The notes: a model not told the origin generated them from the sequence alone. A stretch of 64,000 bases of DNA from Actinomycetota bacterium (GCA_020636905.1 JACJWX010000014.1:1-64000), one strand, 5' to 3'. Numbered from the stretch's first letter, positions 1 to 8,407 are shown. Made by a program: numbers and translations.

Positions 1-305
1 TGTACCGCTGTGTCGTGTGCGGCCAGGAGCTGTTCAGTTCCGACGCCAAGTACGACTCGGGGACCGGCTGGCCGTCGTTCTTCGAAGAGGTGAGCGAGGG
101 CCGGGTGCGGCGCGTGGAAGACCGCAGCCACGGGATGGTGCGCGTCGAGGCGCGATGCGCCAACTGTGACGCCCACCTGGGACACGTGTTCTCCGACGGC
201 CCCGCGCCGACGTGTGAGCGCTACTGCATGAACTCGGCGTCGCTTCAGCTGGCTCCGGGCGACGGCTCGCCCGCGGCGTCCGATTCAGACGGCACCGGGG
301 GGTGA
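1..305 (+). CDS. msrB: Peptide-methionine (R)-S-oxide reductase MsrB, 5'-truncated
   Basis: The protein reduces the R-epimer of methionine sulfoxide in proteins, a cytoplasmic oxidative-damage repair step. The window starts inside the gene; reading frame 3 is open from the first bases to the stop at 303-305, so about 100 C-terminal residues are present out of about 130-150 for the family. Visible landmarks are the two zinc-binding CxxC pairs (CVVC near the start and CANC in the middle), the substrate-site motif GTGWPSF, and the C-terminal RYCMNSASL, whose Cys is the catalytic residue (RYCINSA in most homologues). The tail after SLQLAP is Gly/Ser/Asp-rich and not conserved. The identification is secure; the start lies outside the window. 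Confidence 0.95.
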   Translation, partial: YRCVVCGQELFSSDAKYDSGTGWPSFFEEVSEGRVRRVEDRSHGMVRVEARCANCDAHLGHVFSDGPAPTCERYCMNSASLQLAPGDGSPAASDSDGTGG

Positions 306-319
306 TGCTTCCGGCCCGC

Positions 320-1252
320 TCACGACGAGCGGGCCGCGGCCACTGAGTGGCGCAGGGCGATCGGCACGGGAAAGGCCGGGGGCAGCGGACCCCCGTTGAG
401 CGCAAACTCAGCCGCCATCTCACCCATCGGCCCGTACGGCACGAACGCGGTGGTGAGGCCCCGGAACTGCGCCTCGGGGATGTCGTCGAGGCCCACGACC
501 GACATGTCCACCGGCACCCGTCGGCCGAGCCGGTGCACGCCGTCGATGGCGCCCAGCGCCAGTTCGTCGGCCACCGCGGCGATGGCGGTGATGTCCGAGC
601 CGTCCGCCAGGGCCGCGAGGACCGCCGCCTCCCCGTCGCCGCGCCCCAGCCCGCGAGCGTTGACCACCTTGAGGCGGCCGCGGTCACCCCACGCCGCGAT
701 CAGCTGGTCACGCCGCGCCGTCTCCCCGGCCCAGCCCACGATTGCCAGCCCCCGATGCCCGAGCTGCGCGAGGTAGTCGACGAGCTGCCGGCACGCGGTC
801 TCCGTGTCGGCGGTGATGCTCGGCCGATCGATGCCGGCGGTGTCGACGACGACGATCTGTGCGCCGGGGAGCACCTGTTCGGGATCGGGGCGGAAGGCAA
901 CGGTGGGCCCGCCCAGGAGTTCGCCGGGGCGGAGGATGTTCATCGTGACCCCCACCCGGTCGCAGGTGGCGGCCACACCGGCGCAGAACCGCACCGCGGC
1001 GGGGCGTGTCCAGAATTCGGCCATGTTCCTGGCGACGGTCAGAGTCAGGCTTCCGACGTTCTGCCGGCGGAGGGCCCGAGCGGCCGGGTTCGGCCCGCTG
1101 TAGTTGAGGGCCCTGGCGGCGGCCAGCACCCGCTCGCGTGTCGCCGGTCCGACCCGGTCCGGCCGGTTGAACGCGTGGGACGCGGTGGCGATCGAGACGC
1201 CCGCGGCATCGGCCACGGTGCGCAACGTCGGCTGCTCGTCCTGACCGCTCAC
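320..1252 (-). CDS. LacI family transcriptional regulator
   Basis: This 310-residue protein is a sugar-responsive DNA-binding repressor. Residues about 9-55 form the LacI helix-turn-helix and hinge (TVADAAGVSIATASHAFN, then RVLAAARALNYSGPNPAARAL), and the rest is a periplasmic-binding-protein-like effector domain (for example VVGLDDIPEAQFRGLTT near the end). The length is slightly below the usual 330-350. It is divergent from the pgmB-GH65 pair, and the intergenic region has a LacI-type palindrome with a central CpG at 1316-1325, so the likely job is control of that disaccharide phosphorolysis operon and perhaps itself. The effector sugar cannot be read from the sequence. Confidence 0.92.
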   Translation of the reverse strand: MSGQDEQPTLRTVADAAGVSIATASHAFNRPDRVGPATRERVLAAARALNYSGPNPAARALRRQNVGSLTLTVARNMAEFWTRPAAVRFCAGVAATCDRVGVTMNILRPGELLGGPTVAFRPDPEQVLPGAQIVVVDTAGIDRPSITADTETACRQLVDYLAQLGHRGLAIVGWAGETARRDQLIAAWGDRGRLKVVNARGLGRGDGEAAVLAALADGSDITAIAAVADELALGAIDGVHRLGRRVPVDMSVVGLDDIPEAQFRGLTTAFVPYGPMGEMAAEFALNGGPLPPAFPVPIALRHSVAAARSS

Positions 1253-1278
1253 GTCTCCCGGCCCTCGATGTCCAACGC

Positions 1279-1307
1279 TTGAACTCGTCTGGTGTTCAAT
1301 CTATCCT
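1279..1307 (+). promoter_or_regulatory. Candidate sigma-70 promoter facing pgmB-GH65
   Basis: TTGAAC at 1279-1284 and TATCCT at 1302-1307 are separated by 17 bases, a good vegetative-type spacing. The -35 hexamer is also the left half of an inverted repeat TTGAAC/GTTCAA (1279-1284 and 1294-1299), so a second protein-binding site may overlap the promoter. The start point would fall near 1314, directly at the LacI-type operator. Confidence 0.55.
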
Positions 1308-1315
1308 GGCCGCGC

Positions 1316-1325
1316 TAAACGTTTA
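1316..1325. promoter_or_regulatory. LacI-family operator palindrome
   Basis: TAAACGTTTA is a perfect palindrome with the central CpG typical of LacI/GalR operators (AAACGTTT core). It lies just downstream of the candidate -10 at 1302-1307, where a bound repressor would block initiation, and between the lacI-like gene and the operon it is predicted to control. Confidence 0.65.
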
Positions 1326-1440
1326 AATCCCACCGGGGACCCGCCCAGCGGGTACGTTCGCACACAACTCCAGGTGGCGATGAGCCGGACGCTCTCGCTT
1401 CTGGAGCCCCCGCTCGGTCACGACCGGGCGCCCCGCCGGC

Positions 1441-1473
1441 GAGTTTCCCCGCAATTCTCGACCGGGGAAACTC
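1441..1473. repeat. Perfect 10-bp inverted repeat in the pgmB upstream region
   Basis: GAGTTTCCCC (1441-1450) and GGGGAAACTC (1464-1473) are perfect inverted copies separated by 13 bases. If transcription starts near 1314 this forms a stem-loop in a long leader; otherwise it could be a second operator. No U-tract follows, so it is not an obvious intrinsic terminator. Confidence 0.55.
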
Positions 1474-1575
1474 AATCCGGCCTCCGATCGGGCCGATGTT
1501 TCGGGAATGGACGCACCCCCACGCGTCACCCCGGCTGGAGTCGGATCCCGGAATGCGCTCGATACACTCGCCCGC

Positions 1576-2292
1576 GTGCCCGCCACCCTGCACTGGAGCC
1601 GTTTCGGCGCCGTCCTGTTCGACCTGGACGGGGTGATCACGCCCACCGCGGCGATCCACGAGCGTGCCTGGGGCGAACTCTTCGCCGACCGCGGGTACAC
1701 CCGGGCGGACTATCTGGACCACATCGACGGCAAGCCGAGGTACGACGGCGTGAGGGCGTTCCTCGCGTCGAGAGGAATCGACCTCCCGTGGGGCGCCCCC
1801 GAGGACGCACCGGGCGACGACACGGTCTGTGCGCTCGGGAACCGGAAGAACGCGCTCTTCAACGAGATCCTCGAGCGTGAACCCCTCCAGGCGTATCCCG
1901 GCACCGTGGAGGTGCTGGACCTGCTGGACCGGCTCGGAACTCCCCAGGCCATCGTCTCGTCGTCCAAGAACGCGCGAGCGGTCCTCGCCGCCGCGGGGAT
2001 GGGTGAACGCTTCGCCGTGATCGTCGACGGCGTCGCAGCCGCCGCGGAGAACCTGCCGGGCAAGCCGGCGCCGGACACATTCCTGCGCGCGGCGGCGCTG
2101 CTCGGTGCCGATCCCGCGAAGAGCGTGGTCGTGGAGGACGCCTCGTCCGGCGTGGCCGCCGGCGCCGCCGGAGGATTCGCGGTCGTGGTCGGTGTCGACC
2201 GGGGCGGCAACGCCGAGGCGCTCGCCGCCGCCGGCGCCTCGATCGTGGTGAGCGACCTCGCCGACACCCTGGGCGAGGGGGCGACCGCGTGA
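1576..2292 (+). CDS. pgmB: HAD-superfamily beta-phosphoglucomutase-like protein
   Basis: The protein is predicted to convert beta-glucose 1-phosphate to glucose 6-phosphate. Motif I FDLDGVITPT lies near residue 14, with the nucleophile Asp and the +2 acid/base Asp. It is followed by a cap domain, motif II VSSSKNARA, the Lys region GKPAPDTFL and motif IV VVVEDASSGVAAG, as in the PGMB subfamily. I prefer the GTG at 1576 (238 aa): the frame is open from an ATG at 1507, but the extra 23 codons have noticeably lower third-position GC. TACACT at 1563-1568 also sits where a -10 of a leaderless transcript would be. The stop overlaps the GH65 start. The pair resembles Rv3400-Rv3401. Confidence 0.88.
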   Translation: MPATLHWSRFGAVLFDLDGVITPTAAIHERAWGELFADRGYTRADYLDHIDGKPRYDGVRAFLASRGIDLPWGAPEDAPGDDTVCALGNRKNALFNEILEREPLQAYPGTVEVLDLLDRLGTPQAIVSSSKNARAVLAAAGMGERFAVIVDGVAAAAENLPGKPAPDTFLRAAALLGADPAKSVVVEDASSGVAAGAAGGFAVVVGVDRGGNAEALAAAGASIVVSDLADTLGEGATA

Positions 2293-4670
2293 TGAAGCTC
2301 CGCGGATCGGGCACGTTTCCCGAGCACCGCTACCCGGCCGACCCCTGGAGGCTCATCGAGGCCGAACCGGATCTCGCCAACCTCGGCGTGACCGAGACGC
2401 TCTTCGCGGTCGGGAACGGGTACATCGGGATGCGCGCAAACCCGAGCGAAGGCCGGGACGCGCACAGCCACGGGACCTACCTGAACGGGTTTCACGAGAC
2501 GTGGCCCATCCACCACGCCGAGAGCGCCGTGGCGTTCGCCAAGACGGGCCAGACGATCGTCAACGCCCCCGACGCCAAACTCATGAAGCTCTACGTGGAC
2601 GACGAGCCGCTGCGCGTGGGCCAGGCGGATCTGGACTCGTACGAGCGCGTGATCGACTTCGCCGCCGGGCGGTCGTGGCGGGAGCTGATCTGGCGCACAC
2701 CGTCCGGCAAACTCATCCGCATCTTCTCGTCGAGAATGGTCTCGATGGTCCATCGGCATCTGGCCGTGCTGACGCTCGAAATCGAGTTGCTCGACGGCGA
2801 GGCGCCGATCGTGGTCTCCTCCCAGCTCCTCAACCGGCAGGACGGCGAAGACGAGTACCACGTCCGCGCCGCCGCGCTCGGCGAGGGCATCGATCCCCGT
2901 CAGGCGCGCAAGTTCGACCAGCGTGTACTGGATCCGGTGCTGCACCGGCACGCTCCCGGCGAGGCCGGCGGGGAGGTCATCCTGGGCTACCGCTGCATCA
3001 ACAGCGGGATGACCCTGGCGGCGGCGTACCGGCACGAGCTCGACACCACCTTCGATCACACCGTGGTGACCTCGGCCGAACCGGACCTGGCGAAGACGGT
3101 GTTCACGATCGACGGTGCCCCGGGCGCACCGATCCGCATCACCAAGTTCGTCTCGTACCACACCTCGAGAGGCGTCCCGCCGCAGGAGCTGGCGGATCGC
3201 TGCACACGAACCCTCTCGAGAGCCGTCCAGGCCGGGCTCACCCGCCTCGAGATCTCCCAGCGCGAATGGATGAACGAGTTCTGGGACAACAGCGACGTCG
3301 AGATCGTCGGCGACACCCGCGCTCAGCAGGCCGTTCGCTGGCACCTGTTCCAGCTCGCCCAGGCGTCGGCCTGCACCAACGAACTGGGCATCGCCGCCAA
3401 GGGCGTGACCGCGGGCGGGTACGACGGGCACTACTTCTGGGACACCGAGATCTACGTGATCCCGTTCCTCTCGTACTCCAACCCGAGCGCCGCGCGGAAG
3501 CTGCTGCGCTTCCGATGGCACATGCTCGACATGGCCAGGAGACGGGCCACCGAATTGAGTCAGGTCGGCGCGCTCTACCCGTGGCGGACGATCAACGGTG
3601 AGGAAGCCTCGGCGTACTACGCCGCCGGAACCGCGCAGTACCACATCAACGCCGCCGTGGCGCAGGCCATCGAGCGATACACGCAGGCCACCGGTGACTT
3701 CGACTTCCTGTCGAACGAGGGGGCGGAGATCCTGGTGGAAACCGCCCGCCTCTGGGAGGACCTCGGCTTCTACGCCACAAACGGCGAGCGGAAGTTCAAG
3801 ATCCACGGCGTCACCGGCCCCGACGAGTACACGACGGTGGTGAACGACAACCTCTACACCAACGTCATGGCGCGCTTCAACATGCGGTTCGCCGCGAGCA
3901 CGGTGGCCCTGCTCCGCGAAACGAATCCGGCCGCCTACGAGGCCCTCTGCCAGCGCACCGGACTCGAGCCGGCCGAGGTCGACCGCTGGAACGCCGCGGC
4001 CGAGGCCATGTACCTCCCCTACGACGCCGAGGAGCAGATCCACCCGCAGGACGACAACTTCCTGGAGCTGGAACCGTGGGACTTCGAGAACACCCCGGAT
4101 GACCACTACCCGCTGCTGCTCTACTACCACCCGCTCGTCATCTATCGCCATCAGGTCCTGAAGCAGGCCGATGTGGTGCTGGCCCTGTTCCTGCGCTCGG
4201 AGCACTTCTCGCTCGAACAGAAGCGCCGCAACTTCGAGTACTACGACCCGATCACCACGGGTGACTCGTCCCTGTCCTCGTGTGTTCAGGCGGCCGTCGC
4301 AGCGGAAGTGGGGCATCACGAGCTCGCCCTCGAGTACTTCTCGGAAGCGCTGTATCTGGACCTGCTCGACGCCCATGGGAATACGGCCGACGGCGTGCAC
4401 GTCGCCAACTCGGGAGGCGTCTGGAGCGCACTGACGCACGGGTTCGCGGGCATGCGCGACACGGGCGACGCCCTGTCGTTCGATCCCCGCCTCCCGGCCG
4501 CCTGGGAGGGGCTGCGGCTGCGGCTGGTCCGCACGGGCAGCCTGGCGGAGATCGAGATCGACCACCGCGGCCACCTCATCCGGGTCATCGACGGCGAGCC
4601 GCTCCCGGTGCTGGCCGGCGGACACGTCATCCACATCCGGGCCGGGGAAGAACACCGCTTCGAGGTCTGA
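2292..4670 (+). CDS. Glycoside hydrolase family 65 protein (disaccharide phosphorylase-like)
   Basis: This 792-residue protein has the GH65 layout: N-terminal beta-sandwich (about 1-270), linker, (alpha/alpha)6 barrel (about 320-690) and a small C-terminal beta domain ending in IHIRAGEEHRFEV. Barrel landmarks are YDGHYFWDTEIYVIPF, LYPWRTINGEEASAYYAAG and KIHGVTGPDEYT. Family members phosphorolyse maltose, trehalose or kojibiose to beta-glucose 1-phosphate, which the upstream PGM would channel to glucose 6-phosphate. The ATG at 2292 overlaps the pgmB stop (TGATG), so the two are translationally coupled; a GTG one codon earlier is possible. The Glu-x-Trp-Glu segment of classical maltose phosphorylases is not seen here, so the exact substrate is open. 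The protein is likely cytoplasmic, as there is no signal peptide. Confidence 0.92.
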   Translation: MKLRGSGTFPEHRYPADPWRLIEAEPDLANLGVTETLFAVGNGYIGMRANPSEGRDAHSHGTYLNGFHETWPIHHAESAVAFAKTGQTIVNAPDAKLMKLYVDDEPLRVGQADLDSYERVIDFAAGRSWRELIWRTPSGKLIRIFSSRMVSMVHRHLAVLTLEIELLDGEAPIVVSSQLLNRQDGEDEYHVRAAALGEGIDPRQARKFDQRVLDPVLHRHAPGEAGGEVILGYRCINSGMTLAAAYRHELDTTFDHTVVTSAEPDLAKTVFTIDGAPGAPIRITKFVSYHTSRGVPPQELADRCTRTLSRAVQAGLTRLEISQREWMNEFWDNSDVEIVGDTRAQQAVRWHLFQLAQASACTNELGIAAKGVTAGGYDGHYFWDTEIYVIPFLSYSNPSAARKLLRFRWHMLDMARRRATELSQVGALYPWRTINGEEASAYYAAGTAQYHINAAVAQAIERYTQATGDFDFLSNEGAEILVETARLWEDLGFYATNGERKFKIHGVTGPDEYTTVVNDNLYTNVMARFNMRFAASTVALLRETNPAAYEALCQRTGLEPAEVDRWNAAAEAMYLPYDAEEQIHPQDDNFLELEPWDFENTPDDHYPLLLYYHPLVIYRHQVLKQADVVLALFLRSEHFSLEQKRRNFEYYDPITTGDSSLSSCVQAAVAAEVGHHELALEYFSEALYLDLLDAHGNTADGVHVANSGGVWSALTHGFAGMRDTGDALSFDPRLPAAWEGLRLRLVRTGSLAEIEIDHRGHLIRVIDGEPLPVLAGGHVIHIRAGEEHRFEV

Positions 4671-4719
4671 CCGGGCGAGCGCCGGCCGGGCGTCACCAGG
4701 ACAGGTGCGGCACCCCCGG

Positions 4720-4747
4720 TTGACCCTGCCACACCCGCGAACATACG
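4720..4747 (+). promoter_or_regulatory. Candidate sigma-70 promoter for the secreted repeat protein
   Basis: TTGACC at 4720-4725 and CATACG at 4742-4747 have a 16-base spacer. They lie in the 131-base gap between the GH65 gene and the next coding region, and a GAGGGAG ribosome-binding site stands just before the GTG at 4802. The -10 match is moderate. Confidence 0.45.
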
Positions 4748-4801
4748 CTCGGCCGGAAATCGCCCCCGGGAGTCCCTGTTCGAGATCCGAGGGAGCGCCC
4801 C

Positions 4802-7030
4802 GTGCCGTTGCTTCGCACCACCGTCCTCGTCGCCGCCATCGCCGGGTGTGCGCTCTGCGGTTCAGCCGCCGGAGCGCCGGTAGGTGAGCAACTCCGGGTG
4901 ACCGAGCACGGACCCCCGAACGACGCGACCACCCCCGCCGTGAATTCTGCGGTCGCATACAACTCGCTCGATGACGAATACCTGCTGGTGTGGGAGGGCG
5001 GCGTCCCCGGAGTGTTCGGCAAGACCGACATCTACGGGCGGCTGCTCGACCGCGACGGTCGGCCCAAGGGGAACGAGTTCCGGATCTCCACCACCGACGG
5101 CGACCAGCTCAATGACGGCGTCTCCCCCGACGTCGTGTTCGATCCCATGCACCAGGTCTACTACGTGGTCTGGGAGGAGCGGACCGGGCCGACCGCCCGC
5201 AGCGAGATCCTGGCGAAGCGGGTGACCAGGGCGGGCGTGCCGGACGCGGCGCCCAACTTCTCGACGCGACTCAACACCGACCCGCTCGTGCCCATCACCG
5301 CCGAGGACCCGGCGGTCGCCTGGAACGCGGCGACCGGGCATGTCCAGGCCGTCTGGTCCGAGACCCGGCCGGGCCAGGGCGGGGCCGAGATCGTCATGGG
5401 CGATGCCGTGCCGTCGCCGCCGAATGGTTCTGCGAGCCCTGAATCCATGCGGATATCCGACATGGGCGGCAACACGCCGGGGTACAGCGCGGTGCGACCC
5501 GACATCGCCTACGACCCCCAATCGAACGAGTTCCTGGTGGTCTGGTCGGGCCTCGACGACAGCCCGCCCGTGCTCAACAGCGGATTCGAGATCTTCGGCC
5601 AGCGGGTCCGTCTGGCGAACCCCACCGGCATGGGCCTCAACTTCCAGGAAGTCGGTCCGGACACGCGCATTTCAGACATGGGACCGGAAGGCGCACCGAG
5701 CTACTACGCCCGCAATCCGAGCGTCGCCTTCGACGCCGGCTCCGGCCGGTTCCTGGTGGCCTGGGAGGGTGTCGACGGTACGACGCCGCTCCTCACCGAC
5801 GGCCAGGAGATCTACGGACGGCGTGTCGCGTTCAACGCCTCGGACGGGTTGTCGCTCGTGGGGCCGGACACCCAGTACAGCGACATGGGCCCCGCCGGTG
5901 ACGACGGGTTCTCGGCGCAACACGCGGCGGTGTCGGCGCACCCGCTGAACCGCGAGTTCCTGGTCACCTGGGATGGCGACGACAACACGCCGCCGCTGAA
6001 GGACAACGAGGAGGAGGTGTTCGGCCAGCGGGTCGCCGCGGACGGCGCCCAGATCGGAGCGGACACCGTGATCTCGGACATGGGCCCCTCGATCGGCAGC
6101 CTCTTCTACCGCGCCGCGCGACCGGCGGTCGACTGGAACTCGGCCAGCGGGCGCTGGCTGGTGGCCTGGCAGGGTGACGACGATTCCATCGGCGTCGGCC
6201 AGCTCGGCGTCGACGACGAGTTCGAGATCTGGACGCGACAGTTCGCGAGCGACGACGTCGCGCTCCCGCCGGGGACGGCATCGGGCGGTGGCATTCCCGG
6301 CAGCACGGGCGCGCCCGCGGCGGCCGCCTGCGTGATGACCTCCCCGCACGGCGCGCCCACCGGAGGGAACGGCGGAACACTGAAGCTGAGCGCCGGGCAG
6401 CTCCGAATCAACCAGATCATCGGACAGGCCGCCGTCCGGCGCGCCAACGCGATCCAGAAGTGGCTGGATGACGGGATCGTGGGCTCGGATCTCTGCGGCG
6501 GAACGCTCGCGCCCTCCAACCTGGACACGAGCATCGCCGTGTCCAGCGGTGTGCTGCGGGCGCTCCCGGGGGTCGCCTCACCGCGCCCGGTCCAGATCGC
6601 GGTCGCCACGCGCCGCGGAGGACGCGTCACCCTCTCCATCGCGCAGATGCGCACCAACCAGCGCGTCTACGCCGCGGCGGTGCGGCGCGCCAACGCGTTG
6701 AAGGCACGGTTCGAAGGGAAGCTGACCGGTGCCGACATCCGCGATGGGACGCTCGGACGGGATCGGCTCCGGCAGGACCTGACGATCACCGACGTCGCCC
6801 TCGCCGTCGCGGCGCGTCCGACGCAGCCGACGGTCAGCACCCCGCGGCCCCGCAAGCCGGCGGAGTTCCGCCTGACGCTGGCGCAACTCCGCGTCAACCA
6901 GAAGATCGCCCAGGCGGCGGTACGCCGCACCAACGAGCTGCGTGAGCTCATCGCGGGTGGCCTGAAGGGTGAGAACTTCCAGGCCGGAACGATCTCAGCC
7001 GCCGATCTGGCCGGTCCGCCGGGCCCCTGA
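4802..7030 (+). CDS. Secreted or lipid-anchored seven-repeat (propeller-like) protein with C-terminal triple repeat
   Basis: I do not recognise a named family for this 742-residue protein. It begins with a short export signal; IAGC at residues 13-16 fits a lipobox, and a signal-peptidase I site near AGA-PVG is the alternative. The main part carries seven copies of a unit like AVAYNSLDDEYLLVWEG, DIAYDPQSNEFLVVWSG and SVAFDAGSGRFLVAWEG, and four copies of the phrase SDMG are interspersed. This is what a seven-bladed beta-propeller would look like. Residues about 527-740 hold three roughly 45-residue units of pattern L-R-x-N-Q-x-I-x-Q-A-A-V-R-R-x-N, each ending in G-x-L/I-x-x-x-x-L. The GTG start follows GAGGGAG. 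A hairpin at 7041-7088 ends the transcript. Role unknown; a surface adhesin or binding scaffold is plausible. Confidence 0.82.
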   Translation: MPLLRTTVLVAAIAGCALCGSAAGAPVGEQLRVTEHGPPNDATTPAVNSAVAYNSLDDEYLLVWEGGVPGVFGKTDIYGRLLDRDGRPKGNEFRISTTDGDQLNDGVSPDVVFDPMHQVYYVVWEERTGPTARSEILAKRVTRAGVPDAAPNFSTRLNTDPLVPITAEDPAVAWNAATGHVQAVWSETRPGQGGAEIVMGDAVPSPPNGSASPESMRISDMGGNTPGYSAVRPDIAYDPQSNEFLVVWSGLDDSPPVLNSGFEIFGQRVRLANPTGMGLNFQEVGPDTRISDMGPEGAPSYYARNPSVAFDAGSGRFLVAWEGVDGTTPLLTDGQEIYGRRVAFNASDGLSLVGPDTQYSDMGPAGDDGFSAQHAAVSAHPLNREFLVTWDGDDNTPPLKDNEEEVFGQRVAADGAQIGADTVISDMGPSIGSLFYRAARPAVDWNSASGRWLVAWQGDDDSIGVGQLGVDDEFEIWTRQFASDDVALPPGTASGGGIPGSTGAPAAAACVMTSPHGAPTGGNGGTLKLSAGQLRINQIIGQAAVRRANAIQKWLDDGIVGSDLCGGTLAPSNLDTSIAVSSGVLRALPGVASPRPVQIAVATRRGGRVTLSIAQMRTNQRVYAAAVRRANALKARFEGKLTGADIRDGTLGRDRLRQDLTITDVALAVAARPTQPTVSTPRPRKPAEFRLTLAQLRVNQKIAQAAVRRTNELRELIAGGLKGENFQAGTISAADLAGPPGP

Positions 7031-7040
7031 GCACGATCGT

Positions 7041-7088
7041 CGCCTGATGCCTTCGTCGCACGCCAGCGTGTGGCGAGGGCATCAGGCG
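7041..7088. terminator. Bidirectional terminator hairpin
   Basis: CGCCTGATGCC (7041-7051) and GGCATCAGGCG (7078-7088) are perfect 11-bp inverted copies. The loop contains a further CACGC/GCGTG pairing. The hairpin sits between two convergent coding regions (ends at 7030 and 7098) and could stop transcription from both sides. There is no clear U-tract, which is common in high-GC actinobacteria. Confidence 0.7.
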
Positions 7089-7097
7089 GATCGCATG

Positions 7098-8306
7098 TCA
7101 GTCCCCTTCGGGCTTCTCCACTTTCACCTCGGAGTTGCTCGATTCCGAGCTCGACTCCGACGAGGTGGTGCTGTGCTCGCCCCCGGAAGACTCGGTCGAA
7201 GCGTGCGACTCGGACTCGACCTTCTCGGCGGGCTCGGAGTACTTGGTCGTCGCTTCTGAGGATGATTCCTTCGAGCGTTCCCGCTCGAGCTCGTGCTCCC
7301 CACCCTCCGAGCTGCGGGACTCCGTCGGCGCCACCCGCGTGACGCGCGTCTCGGAGTGCCCTTCCCGATCGTCCAAGCCCTCCGAACGAGTCCCGGCGAC
7401 GGTGCGGTGACCGCCGTCGTCGCCCGGCTCGGATTCCCGGTGCACCGTGCGCTGGCGCACGTGCGAAACCTGGATGTGGCCGCTGTTGCCCGACCCACCC
7501 GCCGACCGGGCGGCACTGCTCTGGGCGCCGGAGAGCGACGACGAACGGGCGGAAACCGCGATCAGCCCCCCGCTGGTCCCGTCGGTGGAGGCGACGGACG
7601 CCACCCGCGGCGGTTTGTCGGGGCGGTTGGGAAGCCCGTCCTTGATGGCCGACCCGCCGCCCGCGATCAGCACGACGCTGGCACCCACGAGGCCGGCAAG
7701 CCGGAGGGTACGCCCATCGCCCGTGCCGGCGGATGCCAGCAGTTGCGGGGCGGGACTGTCGATGACGCGGATGAGCACCCGCGCCAGCGGCGCCGGCAGC
7801 ATGCCCCAGGCCGCGGCGGGCGCGGCGCGCAGTCGACGTCGCGCACGGAACAGCGCCTGGTGGACCGAGTTGGGCGTGGTCTTCAGTTCCCGCGCAATGC
7901 GCCGTGGTGCCGCCCCGGCCTGATCCATGAGCACCGCCCGACGCTCCCTGGGCGGAAGCGAGGCCACTTCGCGGAGCGCGTCCTCGGCCCGTTTGCGCTG
8001 GGCGACGATCTCGGCGGGCGGCGGCGATCCGGGAAGCTGATCGTGGGGAACGGCCGTCGGGACGGCTCGCTGGCGACGACGCCGTTCATCGAGGGCGAGG
8101 TTTCTGACCACCCGGAAGAGCCAAGGACGCGGCTCGGTCGGAGCTCGGCCCTCCGCTTCGCATTCGGCCAGGCGCAGGTACGCCTCCTGGACGACGTCTT
8201 CGGCGCCCGCGGGATCGGTTCCCAGCAATCGTCGGGCGTAGGCGGTGAGGTCGTCGTGGTGCACCCAGGCCTGTGGGTCCTGGGCGTCGCTGCGGTGGGT
8301 GGGCAC
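7098..8306 (-). CDS. ECF sigma factor with C-terminal membrane anchor and Ser/Glu-rich tail
   Basis: With the GTG at 8306 the product is 402 aa. Region sigma-2 is at about 18-81 (DDLTAYARRLLG, AEDVVQEAYLRLAE, RPWLFRVVRNLALDERRRR) and sigma-4 at about 106-161 (LPPRERRAVLMDQ, then RIARELKTTPNSVHQALFRARRRLR). A hydrophobic segment at about 202-220 (LAGLVGASVVLIAGGGSAI) follows. The remaining ~180 residues are low-complexity, rich in Ser, Glu, Arg and His, and should lie outside the membrane. I chose 8306 because GGAGG lies 4 bases upstream. The frame is open to an ATG at 8408 that overlaps the preceding stop, but those extra codons have low third-position GC. It is the last gene of a five-gene minus-strand operon. 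A built-in anchor suggests control by release or proteolysis; no separate anti-sigma gene is visible. Confidence 0.85.
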   Translation of the reverse strand: MPTHRSDAQDPQAWVHHDDLTAYARRLLGTDPAGAEDVVQEAYLRLAECEAEGRAPTEPRPWLFRVVRNLALDERRRRQRAVPTAVPHDQLPGSPPPAEIVAQRKRAEDALREVASLPPRERRAVLMDQAGAAPRRIARELKTTPNSVHQALFRARRRLRAAPAAAWGMLPAPLARVLIRVIDSPAPQLLASAGTGDGRTLRLAGLVGASVVLIAGGGSAIKDGLPNRPDKPPRVASVASTDGTSGGLIAVSARSSSLSGAQSSAARSAGGSGNSGHIQVSHVRQRTVHRESEPGDDGGHRTVAGTRSEGLDDREGHSETRVTRVAPTESRSSEGGEHELERERSKESSSEATTKYSEPAEKVESESHASTESSGGEHSTTSSESSSESSNSEVKVEKPEGD

Positions 8307-8407
8307 ATCCCCTCCGTTCGAGCGTGTGTTGGCCGTGGGGCCAGGGGAACGATCCCATGGCGAGGCCGCGGCGGGCAAGGACGTTGGTTCGTCTGGATCA
8401 ATCGGCA

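Noticed and set aside
1710..4958. Very long minus-strand open frame opposite pgmB and GH65
   Set aside because: It is a shadow caused by high third-position GC; its translation has no recognisable domain, while the plus strand encodes two conserved enzymes.
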